Part shown: one piece after another, positions 1-5,414 of the stretch | Layout of the letters: every line of letters starts with the position of its first letter | How positions within the stretch are numbered: the first letter of the stretch is position 1 | NCBI GenBank assembly: GCA_903913175.1 | Contig: CAIWKF010000101.1 | Coordinates: 1-5,492 of the forward strand | Direction of reading: 5' to 3' | Source of the DNA: Candidatus Staskawiczbacteria bacterium | Lineage (GTDB): Bacteria; Patescibacteriota; Minisyncoccia; Minisyncoccales; Staskawiczbacteraceae | DNA length: 5,492 nt | The notes under the pieces: generated by a model | Database searches by the model: none | Seen by the model: the letters and a program-made list of their open reading frames with translations, nothing else | What the model was told of the DNA's origin: nothing | Made by a program: the position numbers and the translations under genes

Positions 1-1309
1 AACTAAAATTTTCCCAGTGAATATTTTTATTTTTAACACCTTGGCTTAATAATTGATTTTTTAAATTTACCATAAAAGCTTCTGGCCCACAAATAAAATA
101 ATCTTTATTTAAAACACTGCCAGCTAATTTTGTTACTTCATTGGCATTTATAAAACCAGAATCATCTGAACACCAATTAACAATTTTAAAATTTTTATTT
201 TGCTGTAAAACTGTGTCTAATTCATTAAGTATAATTAATTCACTTTTATTTTTTACGCAATAAAATAAATCTATTTTATAATCTTTATCTTCAACACTTA
301 AATCTTTGGCCATACTTATAAACGGGGTAATACCTACTCCCCCGGCCAGCCAAACCTGATTTTTGCTTGCTACATTTTTAAAATTGAATTTTCCAAAAGA
401 TCCATTCACAAAAACTTTATCATTAATTGATAAATTTTTTAATTTGCTAGTATAGTCCCCCAAATTTTTTATAATAAATTTTAAATTATTTTCTTTAGAG
501 CCAGAAGAAATTGTAAAAGGATGACTTTCGTTGCCCACTGCATTGCTCAAAAATTTTAAAAATACAAACTGCCCAGATTTAAATTCTAATTTTCTTGCCC
601 CATGCGTTGCCTTAAGCTCAATCTCCACTACATCGCTACTTAAATTTTTTATATTTTTTACTATATATTCATAATTTTTACTAAAATACATACTTAAAAA
701 AGCCTGATAAAAACTGAGCATTAAACCCAGCAGAGACAAAGCAAAAATATAATATCTTATAAAAATATCTCTAGAAATATCGCTTTCAATTAAAACAATA
801 TGGAAAAGCGCCATAACAAAAACCAAAACCATAAACTTATGTGAAATTTTCCATGTATGATATTTTAGTTTTATATAAATAGTTAAACTTATTAAAACAA
901 TCATTCCTAGCAAAGCATATATGCCAAAGCTTACAGCATCGCTCCCTTGTGGAACAAAAAACATGGCAGCATTTCGCAAAGAAAAACTTAAAAATTTTAC
1001 TACTAAAAATAAAGGGTGTAGCAGTAATAAAATAAATGAAATTTGCCCCATCCTATGATGCATACTATAAACATCTGACAGGCCATAAAACAATTTGTCT
1101 AATATTTTTAATCTTGAAGATAAAATTAAAGTTAAAGCAAAAAAAGCCACTCCAAGCAAACCGAAAATTTGCCCCAAACTTGTGGCTGTCGCGTTTAAAT
1201 CTGCAAACCTAAAACTAAGTGGTTCAATAAAAAACCACCTTATCACGGGCATAACCCCCAAAACAACAAATACAATTGGTGCTAAATGTTTTTTTAAAAA
1301 TATAGTCAT
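1..1309 (-). CDS. Ferric-reductase-like membrane flavocytochrome (heme b, FAD, NAD(P)H), 3' end cut by window edge
   Basis: I translated 436 codons by hand from ATG at 1309 to the left edge without a stop. The N-terminal half (about residues 10-205) is a six-helix membrane domain. It carries the four-histidine heme spacing of the ferric reductase/NADPH oxidase family: H84 and H98 (13 residues between) and H157 and H170 (12 between). The C-terminal half is a ferredoxin-reductase-type module: an FAD-binding HPFTIS motif at 263-268, the NAD(P)H-binding GGVGITPF at 323-330, and CGPEAFM at 407-413. It ends in IHWENFS, close to the usual family C-terminus, so only a few residues should be missing. 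The family moves electrons from NAD(P)H via FAD and two hemes across the membrane to ferric iron, oxygen or other acceptors; the acceptor here is unknown. It is the last visible gene of the cluster, 18 nt after the metallo-beta-lactamase gene, with no Shine-Dalgarno sequence. Predicted ferric reductase (COG4097-like) is the best description. Confidence 0.88.
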   Translation of the reverse strand, partial: MTIFLKKHLAPIVFVVLGVMPVIRWFFIEPLSFRFADLNATATSLGQIFGLLGVAFFALTLILSSRLKILDKLFYGLSDVYSMHHRMGQISFILLLLHPLFLVVKFLSFSLRNAAMFFVPQGSDAVSFGIYALLGMIVLISLTIYIKLKYHTWKISHKFMVLVFVMALFHIVLIESDISRDIFIRYYIFALSLLGLMLSFYQAFLSMYFSKNYEYIVKNIKNLSSDVVEIELKATHGARKLEFKSGQFVFLKFLSNAVGNESHPFTISSGSKENNLKFIIKNLGDYTSKLKNLSINDKVFVNGSFGKFNFKNVASKNQVWLAGGVGITPFISMAKDLSVEDKDYKIDLFYCVKNKSELIILNELDTVLQQNKNFKIVNWCSDDSGFINANEVTKLAGSVLNKDYFICGPEAFMVNLKNQLLSQGVKNKNIHWENFS

Positions 1310-1327
1310 ACTATTATTACGCTTTTA

Positions 1328-2074
1328 TTAAATAATATATTCATCCAATGGTTTTGGCAAAATTATATTTAACCCAGTACCAAAACTTGCTTCTTTAACT
1401 TTAACCCTAGTTTCATTATTAAATTTTCTTTTAAAGTGAGCCAATGCCAAGCATTTTACATTTTGCCTTTTTGCCATTTCAAACACATCAATCGCAGCCA
1501 CATGCCCTTTAATTCTTTGATCAAACATATAACATTCGTGCATTAAAATATCTGCATCTTTGTATAATTTTTCTGTGTTTTCATTAAAAGGACCATCGCC
1601 ACTATAACAAACAGCTTTACCCCCATCATCAATTCTTATGGCTAAATTATAAGATGTATGCAAAGTTTTTGCAAAACTTAATTTTAGTTCATTAAACTCA
1701 ACACCACCTCCATCTTCTGCAATTACAAAATTTATTTTAAAACCATAGCTGTCTATTCCAAAATATGAATGCTGACACAATCTTTTAATGTCTGCTTTTA
1801 CTTGCTTAGAACAAATTATGGTTAAATCTTTCTTTCTTTCTTCTTCAAACATTCTACCTAAAAGATTCGGCACGCCAAATAAATGATCCGAGTGACGGTG
1901 GGTGATATATAAAACATCAATTAAAGAATGGTCTTTTGTATATTTCCACAATTGCCTTAAAGCTGAATCACCACAATCAAGCATTATTGCAGTTTTTTCT
2001 GCTAACACCAAATGCGAATGATTTGGATACCTTTCATCAAACGCCTCTCCATTACCTAAAAAAATAACCTTCAT
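1328..2074 (-). CDS. RNase Z-like metallo-beta-lactamase-fold hydrolase without the exosite arm
   Basis: This 248-residue protein has a complete binuclear zinc-hydrolase signature: THRHSDH with H59, H61, D63 and H64, then H139, D160 in YSGDG, and H213 in ALAHF. HEC at 179-181 and GHVAAIDV at 190-197 match the HEA and GHST-type motifs of the RNase Z/ElaC group. The N-terminal FLGNGEAF is also typical of that group. Canonical bacterial RNase Z is about 300 residues and carries a tRNA-binding flexible arm between the motif III histidine and the motif IV aspartate. Here only 20 residues separate H139 and D160, so that arm is absent. A tRNA 3'-processing role is therefore doubtful, and a phosphodiesterase or other hydrolase is as likely. 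It begins 26 nt after uppP with no visible Shine-Dalgarno sequence and no promoter I can identify, so it is probably co-transcribed. The fold and metal site are near certain; the substrate is not known. Confidence 0.88.
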   Translation of the reverse strand: MKVIFLGNGEAFDERYPNHSHLVLAEKTAIMLDCGDSALRQLWKYTKDHSLIDVLYITHRHSDHLFGVPNLLGRMFEEERKKDLTIICSKQVKADIKRLCQHSYFGIDSYGFKINFVIAEDGGGVEFNELKLSFAKTLHTSYNLAIRIDDGGKAVCYSGDGPFNENTEKLYKDADILMHECYMFDQRIKGHVAAIDVFEMAKRQNVKCLALAHFKRKFNNETRVKVKEASFGTGLNIILPKPLDEYII

Positions 2075-2100
2075 AGTTATTAGTTATTTTGTTTATATTA

Positions 2101-2877
2101 TTACTGAATAAATAACATTATTACTAAACCTAAAATAAAACAATAGATTGCAAAATAGTGAAGCTTACCTTTTACTAAAACCCTTTCAATAATTTTTAAA
2201 GAAACCAATCCAAAAATTACTGCAAAAATAAACCCAATTAGATCTGTGTTTGTTTCTGTTCCAAATAAATGAAATTTCTGCTTGTAAAATTGTAATAAAA
2301 AAGCTCCCAAAATTACTGGAATAGACATTAAAAATGAAAAACGAAATGCATCTTCTCTTTTAAAGTTACGAAATATGCTAGCAGAAATTGTACTTCCAGA
2401 CCTTGAAACTCCGGGCAAAATTGCCACTGCTTGGAAAAGTCCTACAAACAAACTATCTTTCCAAGTTAAATTATCTAAAGTTTTTTCTTGTTTTTTAAAA
2501 AACATTGTCAACCAAAGAATGGCTGATGTAATAATAAAAAATAAGCCTATAAATTTTAAAGATACAAAAATCCCCTCCATTTTATCTTTTAATAAAAATC
2601 CCAAAATTACAGCAGGAATTGTGGCTAAAATTAGCATTAAAATTAATCGAATAGTTTTTTTCTCTTTAATATTTTTAAAAATATAAATTATTTCCTTTCT
2701 TAAATAAACTATAACAGCCACCAAGGTTCCTAAATGCAAAATTGTATCAAAAAAGATTGTTGGAGTTTTAATGCCAAATAAATATTGTGCCAAAGCTAAA
2801 TGCCCAGAACTGGAAACTGGTAAAAATTCTGTTAAGCCTTGAATAATTCCTAAAAATATTGATTGTAAAATTGTCAT
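2101..2877 (-). CDS. uppP: Undecaprenyl-diphosphatase UppP (BacA family)
   Basis: UppP is an integral membrane enzyme that dephosphorylates undecaprenyl diphosphate to the monophosphate, regenerating the carrier lipid for peptidoglycan and surface glycans; overexpression gives bacitracin resistance. The 258-residue protein is close to the usual 260-275 and is hydrophobic throughout, with about eight membrane segments. Both catalytic signatures are intact: QGLTEFLPVSSSGH at 13-26, with Q13 and E17 as the (E/Q)xxxE pair, the serine cluster 22-24 and H26; and PGVSRSGST at 155-163 with the essential arginine R159. The start ATG at 2877 lies 2 nt after the TAG stop of the PAP2 gene (TAG-TT-ATG), an arrangement that suggests translational coupling, and there is no separate ribosome binding site. 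The family assignment is secure. Confidence 0.96.
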   Translation of the reverse strand: MTILQSIFLGIIQGLTEFLPVSSSGHLALAQYLFGIKTPTIFFDTILHLGTLVAVIVYLRKEIIYIFKNIKEKKTIRLILMLILATIPAVILGFLLKDKMEGIFVSLKFIGLFFIITSAILWLTMFFKKQEKTLDNLTWKDSLFVGLFQAVAILPGVSRSGSTISASIFRNFKREDAFRFSFLMSIPVILGAFLLQFYKQKFHLFGTETNTDLIGFIFAVIFGLVSLKIIERVLVKGKLHYFAIYCFILGLVIMLFIQ

Positions 2878-2879
2878 AA

Positions 2880-3422
2880 CTATTTGTTATAATTTCTAAT
2901 AACTTTATACGCGTGTTTTCTAAATACTTGATTTAATATTAACCCCAAAATTATTCCAATTACAGCCCCAGCCAAAATATCACTTGGCCAATGTACTCCT
3001 GAAAAAACTCTTGAAATTACAATTGCTATACTTGCTAAATAAAAAATAACTCCAAATCTTTTATTATTGCAGTAAACAATAGTTGAAAGTGTAAAATAAA
3101 AAGAAGCATGGCCTGAAGGAAAGGCCGTGGCGTCTTTACTAATATTTAATAGTGGGGTAAACCCAAGCTCCACAAAAGGCCTTGCGCGAAACCAAAAATG
3201 ATAAAATATTTCCACAATTACAAACCTTACAAGCAGTGCTGCCACCAAAGCCTCAATTGCTGTTCTCCAATATTTTTTCAAATTGATTATCACTAAAAAG
3301 CTAAGCAATAAGATTAAAACATATCCCAAATATTCTGCACAAAAAATACCAACATAATCCAGCAAAGCATTTTTACCAGATAGTCTGTTTATTAAATTAA
3401 ATAAGTATAAATCTATATTCAT
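2880..3422 (-). CDS. PAP2-family membrane phosphatase, possibly BcrC-like undecaprenyl-diphosphatase
   Basis: A 180-residue type 2 phosphatidic acid phosphatase with about five or six membrane helices. The three-part active site is recognisable: FRARP with R81-P82 (motif C1), PSGH at 102-105 (C2, H105 proton donor) and SR-x5-H-x3-D at 137-148 with R138, nucleophile H144 and D148 (C3). The C1 consensus KxxxxxxRP is incomplete, because Y74 stands where the lysine is expected. Members dephosphorylate lipid phosphates such as undecaprenyl diphosphate, phosphatidylglycerophosphate or phosphatidic acid on the outer face of the membrane. Being directly coupled to uppP favours a polyprenyl-phosphate substrate, but that is inference. 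The length fits the small BcrC-like class. The ATG at 3422 gives the typical short N-terminus (MNIDLYLFNLIN). No Shine-Dalgarno sequence precedes it. It is first in the four-gene cluster. Confidence 0.92.
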   Translation of the reverse strand: MNIDLYLFNLINRLSGKNALLDYVGIFCAEYLGYVLILLLSFLVIINLKKYWRTAIEALVAALLVRFVIVEIFYHFWFRARPFVELGFTPLLNISKDATAFPSGHASFYFTLSTIVYCNNKRFGVIFYLASIAIVISRVFSGVHWPSDILAGAVIGIILGLILNQVFRKHAYKVIRNYNK

Positions 3423-3423
3423 T

Positions 3424-3434
3424 ATTATATTATA
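3424..3434 (-). promoter_or_regulatory. Probable -10 element(s) for the PAP2-uppP-MBL-ferric reductase cluster
   Basis: On the minus strand two overlapping TATAAT hexamers (3434-3429 and 3429-3424) sit immediately before the PAP2 ATG at 3422 and right after the terminator of the upstream gene. No good -35 is seen; with a 17 nt spacer the hexamer would be TTCTTT. A start 6 to 8 nt after the first -10 would fall on or beside the ATG, giving a leaderless or nearly leaderless mRNA, which fits the lack of a ribosome binding site. The AT-rich setting makes chance matches likely, so this is moderate evidence. Its support is mainly positional: after a terminator the cluster needs its own promoter. 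Confidence 0.5.
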
Positions 3435-3446
3435 TCAGAAAATTAC

Positions 3447-3480
3447 AAAAAAAAGAACGCGCCCATCCAAGACGCGATCT
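3447..3480 (-). terminator. Intrinsic (Rho-independent) terminator after the 148-residue CDS
   Basis: Read on the minus strand, AGATCGCGTCT (3480-3470) pairs with GGGCGCGTTCT (3464-3454) around the loop TGGAT (3469-3465). The 11-position stem has a CGCG/CGCG core, two G-U pairs and one T-T mismatch. It is followed at once by seven further T residues (3453-3447). It begins 20 nt after the stop codon at 3501. There is no T tract on the plus-strand side, so it acts in one direction. It separates the orphan gene from the PAP2 cluster. Confidence 0.85.
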
Positions 3481-3500
3481 ACTAAAAGATTAGGGTGGTG

Positions 3501-3947
3501 TTAAGTAATGCCGTGTTTACAGGCCAACTTCGCAATTTTCTCGTCAATTCCCGACAGCACTGTAGCTGGAATCTCAATCTGCGACACTCCGGAAACGAGC
3601 ACAGGCTCGGTGGGGGGCCTTTTTGTACTTTCCAATTCTTGATGCAAATTTGTAAGCTCTTGCTGAAGATTATTTATCTCCATAGATTTCTTCACCAACT
3701 CAGCTTCCAGTCGACTCATTCGCTCTGCATGATTGCGCAAGGTTTTTCTGATTTTACTCTTTCTAACATTGCTATCTTCTTGCATAGTTTGTTTGACAAA
3801 AGCGTCCGTACTTTCTTTGTCATAATTTACTTCCTCGGTGCGAGGAAAAAGTGACTCTCCTCTTTCAGCTGCCATCTGTAAATCATCAAGCTCCTTTTTA
3901 CTTCTCTCACCATTTCTTTGTTTTTTCTTAACATGAGTTTCTTTCAT
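3501..3947 (-). CDS. Hypothetical coiled-coil protein, 148 residues, compositionally atypical
   Basis: I do not recognise this protein. The first 70 residues are highly charged and probably disordered, with a very basic start (KKKQR at 7-11). Residues 70-105 form a convincing coiled coil: L70, M77, L80, L84, I91, L94, L98, L101 and L105 follow a 3-4 heptad spacing, broken mainly by K87 and H73. A proline break (P111, P112, P115) leads to a short C-terminal part, about 117-148, that could be a small folded segment. There is no signal peptide or membrane helix, so it is likely cytoplasmic. Its GC is 183/447 (about 41%) by hand count, peaking at 32/60 in 3541-3600, higher than the AT-rich cluster beside it. 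GAG outnumbers GAA 11 to 8, and CGC, CGA, CTG, TCG and GTG are used. It has its own Shine-Dalgarno-like site, possible promoter and strong terminator, so it behaves as a stand-alone cassette, possibly acquired. The heptads, start signal and terminator argue it is real. Confidence 0.75.
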   Translation of the reverse strand: MKETHVKKKQRNGERSKKELDDLQMAAERGESLFPRTEEVNYDKESTDAFVKQTMQEDSNVRKSKIRKTLRNHAERMSRLEAELVKKSMEINNLQQELTNLHQELESTKRPPTEPVLVSGVSQIEIPATVLSGIDEKIAKLACKHGIT

Positions 3948-3954
3948 GTTTTAA

Positions 3955-3960
3955 CCCCTT
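3955..3960 (-). promoter_or_regulatory. Shine-Dalgarno-like site of the 148-residue CDS
   Basis: AAGGGG lies 7 nt before the ATG at 3947 on the minus strand. It is an imperfect match to AAGGAGG but well placed, and it supports this ATG as the start. It is the only purine-rich ribosome binding site seen upstream of any gene start in the window. Confidence 0.55.
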
Positions 3961-3982
3961 TATATATGAAATGAACAACACA

Positions 3983-3988
3983 ATTATA
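3983..3988 (-). promoter_or_regulatory. Possible -10 element for the 148-residue CDS
   Basis: TATAAT on the minus strand, 35 nt before the ATG, between the glyA stop and this gene. The 17 nt spacer position holds TTTAGG, a poor -35. Transcription may also read through from glyA, because no convincing terminator lies between them. Confidence 0.35.
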
Positions 3989-4022
3989 TATCTTACTTTA
4001 TTTTTCCTAAAAATCAATACCT

Positions 4023-5348
4023 TTATTTGTCATCAATTCCGGGCACTGAAAATTTTTTAGCTAAATTATTTACTTCCTTTTTAATGCCCAAAATAAATTT
4101 ATTTTTCTTTATATCATCTTTAAACTTTTTGACTACAGTATTTCTTTTTTCTTTGTCATCTGGCATTTCAAGCCCGCAAAATTCTTTTATAACTTTGGCA
4201 ATTAATTTTCCTGCGACTTTCATTTCTTTTTCTTTCATACCTCGCGCTGTAACTGCTGCTGTGCCAATTCTTAACCCCGAAGGATAATATGGTACAGAAG
4301 GATCATTTGGAGTTGTAGATTTACTTACGCTTATGCAAGCAGCTTCCAAAGCTTTTTCTGCAAACACTCCTCTGCCTTTTCCGAAAGTAGTTAAATCTAC
4401 CACCATTAAATGGTTATCAGTTCCGTTAGAAACAAGTTTTAAACCTTCTGCCATTAAAACATCTGCCAAAGTTTTGGTATTTTTTACTACTTGCTCTGCA
4501 TATTTTTTAAATTTCTTGTCTTTAGCTTGTTTTAAAGCAACTGCAATACCTGCAATTTGATGCATATGTGGCCCACCCTGCATGCCAGGGAAAACTCCTT
4601 TATCAATTTTTTCTTTAAACTCTGGCTTACAAAAAATCATAGCTCCTCGTGGACCTTGTAAAGTTTTATGAGTAGTTGTAGTTACCACATCGCAAAATGG
4701 AAATGGTGAAGGGTGCACACCTCCAATTACCAGCCCTGAAATATGAGAAATATCTGCCATAGAAATTGCCCCAACTTCTTTGGCGATTTCTGCCATTTTT
4801 TTAAAATCAATTGTACGAGGATATGCTGTAAACCCAGACAAAATTAATTTTGGCTTACACTCTTTGGCAAGACGCAAAATTTCATCATAATTTAACTGTT
4901 CTGTTTTTGAGTCCACCCCATAGGCCACAAATTTATATGCCTTGCCAGACAAATTCATGGGGTTTCCATGAGTTAAGTGACCACCGTGGTCTAGGCGCAT
5001 AGCCATAATTGTATCACCAAATTCTAAAAGCCCAAAATACACTTCCAGATTAGCTGGGGACCCAGAATATGGTTGTACATTTACATGATACTCTCTGGCA
5101 TTATAAACTTCCCTTGCCCTTTGTTGACACAAGACCTCTACCTTATCTACCACAGAGCACCCGCCATAATATCTTTTACCAGGATAATTTTCTGCATACT
5201 TATTATTTAGCACACTGCCCAAAGCCTCTAAAACAGCGCTTGAAGCATAGCTTTCAGAAGCAATTAATTCTAAACCTTCTTTTTGCCTCTTTTTTTCCTC
5301 CTCAATTAACCTTGCAATCTCAGGGTCTATTTTTTTTAATTTTGCCAT
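4023..5348 (-). CDS. glyA: Serine hydroxymethyltransferase GlyA
   Basis: GlyA is the cytoplasmic pyridoxal-phosphate enzyme that interconverts serine plus tetrahydrofolate with glycine plus 5,10-methylene-tetrahydrofolate, the main source of one-carbon units for thymidylate and purines. At 441 residues it is slightly longer than the 417 of the E. coli enzyme, with extra residues mainly near the C-terminus (about 395-441). Landmarks in order: ELIASESY at 27-34 (usually SENY), NKYAENYPGKRYYGG at 49-63, HGGHLTHG at 121-128, MADISHISG at 197-205 with the PLP-contacting D199, TTTTHKTLQGPRG at 223-235 with Schiff-base lysine K228, the glycine-rich MQGGP at 256-260, and GLRIGTAAVTARG at 358-370 with carboxylate-binding R360. 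Nothing essential is missing. The start ATG at 5348 matches the usual N-terminal length. There is no Shine-Dalgarno sequence, but a good promoter lies about 40-65 nt upstream. It appears monocistronic or reads into the 148-residue gene 75 nt downstream. Confidence 0.97.
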   Translation of the reverse strand: MAKLKKIDPEIARLIEEEKKRQKEGLELIASESYASSAVLEALGSVLNNKYAENYPGKRYYGGCSVVDKVEVLCQQRAREVYNAREYHVNVQPYSGSPANLEVYFGLLEFGDTIMAMRLDHGGHLTHGNPMNLSGKAYKFVAYGVDSKTEQLNYDEILRLAKECKPKLILSGFTAYPRTIDFKKMAEIAKEVGAISMADISHISGLVIGGVHPSPFPFCDVVTTTTHKTLQGPRGAMIFCKPEFKEKIDKGVFPGMQGGPHMHQIAGIAVALKQAKDKKFKKYAEQVVKNTKTLADVLMAEGLKLVSNGTDNHLMVVDLTTFGKGRGVFAEKALEAACISVSKSTTPNDPSVPYYPSGLRIGTAAVTARGMKEKEMKVAGKLIAKVIKEFCGLEMPDDKEKRNTVVKKFKDDIKKNKFILGIKKEVNNLAKKFSVPGIDDK

Positions 5349-5386
5349 ATTATTTATAAAAATTAGTTTATAATTAAGTTTAGTTT

Positions 5387-5414
5387 ATTGTATCACTTTA
5401 CCCTTTTTATTCAA
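5387..5414 (-). promoter_or_regulatory. Sigma70-type promoter of glyA
   Basis: On the minus strand a -35 TTGAAT (5414-5409) is followed after 16 nt by the -10 TACAAT (5392-5387), preceded by TGA, giving an extended TGnTACAAT -10. The predicted start is near 5380, leaving a leader of about 30 nt (AT-rich, no ribosome binding site) before the ATG at 5348. The -35 overlaps the last codons and stop of the upstream reading frame. Confidence 0.6.

Noticed and set aside
1095..1331. Plus-strand open frame of 78 codons
   Set aside because: It lies almost entirely opposite the ferric reductase membrane domain, has low-complexity Lys/Asn-rich content and no recognisable domain; an antisense shadow.
2375..2686. 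Plus-strand open frame of 103 codons
   Set aside because: Fully opposite the well-conserved uppP; no family motif and no ribosome binding site.
3604..3625. Plus-strand GGC...GCC hairpin with T5 and a run of six G (six C in the coding strand)
   Set aside because: Only four stem pairs and located inside the coiled-coil gene on the wrong strand for it. The C6 run encodes Pro-Pro in frame, with no sign of a frameshift or second product.
3495..3854. Plus-strand open frame of 119 codons opposite the coiled-coil gene
   Set aside because: I weighed which strand is coding here. The minus-strand frame has a heptad pattern, a Shine-Dalgarno-like site and a terminator in the right direction, while the plus-strand product has none of these and ends without a terminator.
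4000..4014. Inverted repeat ATTTTT-AGG-AAAAAT after the glyA stop
   Set aside because: A six-pair all-A/T stem with a 3 nt loop and no T tract is too weak for a terminator and is expected by chance in such AT-rich DNA.
4027..5359. Three plus-strand open frames within 4027-4287, 4333-4560 and 5069-5359
   Set aside because: All are opposite glyA, whose conserved motifs span the region; the plus-strand products are low-complexity shadows.
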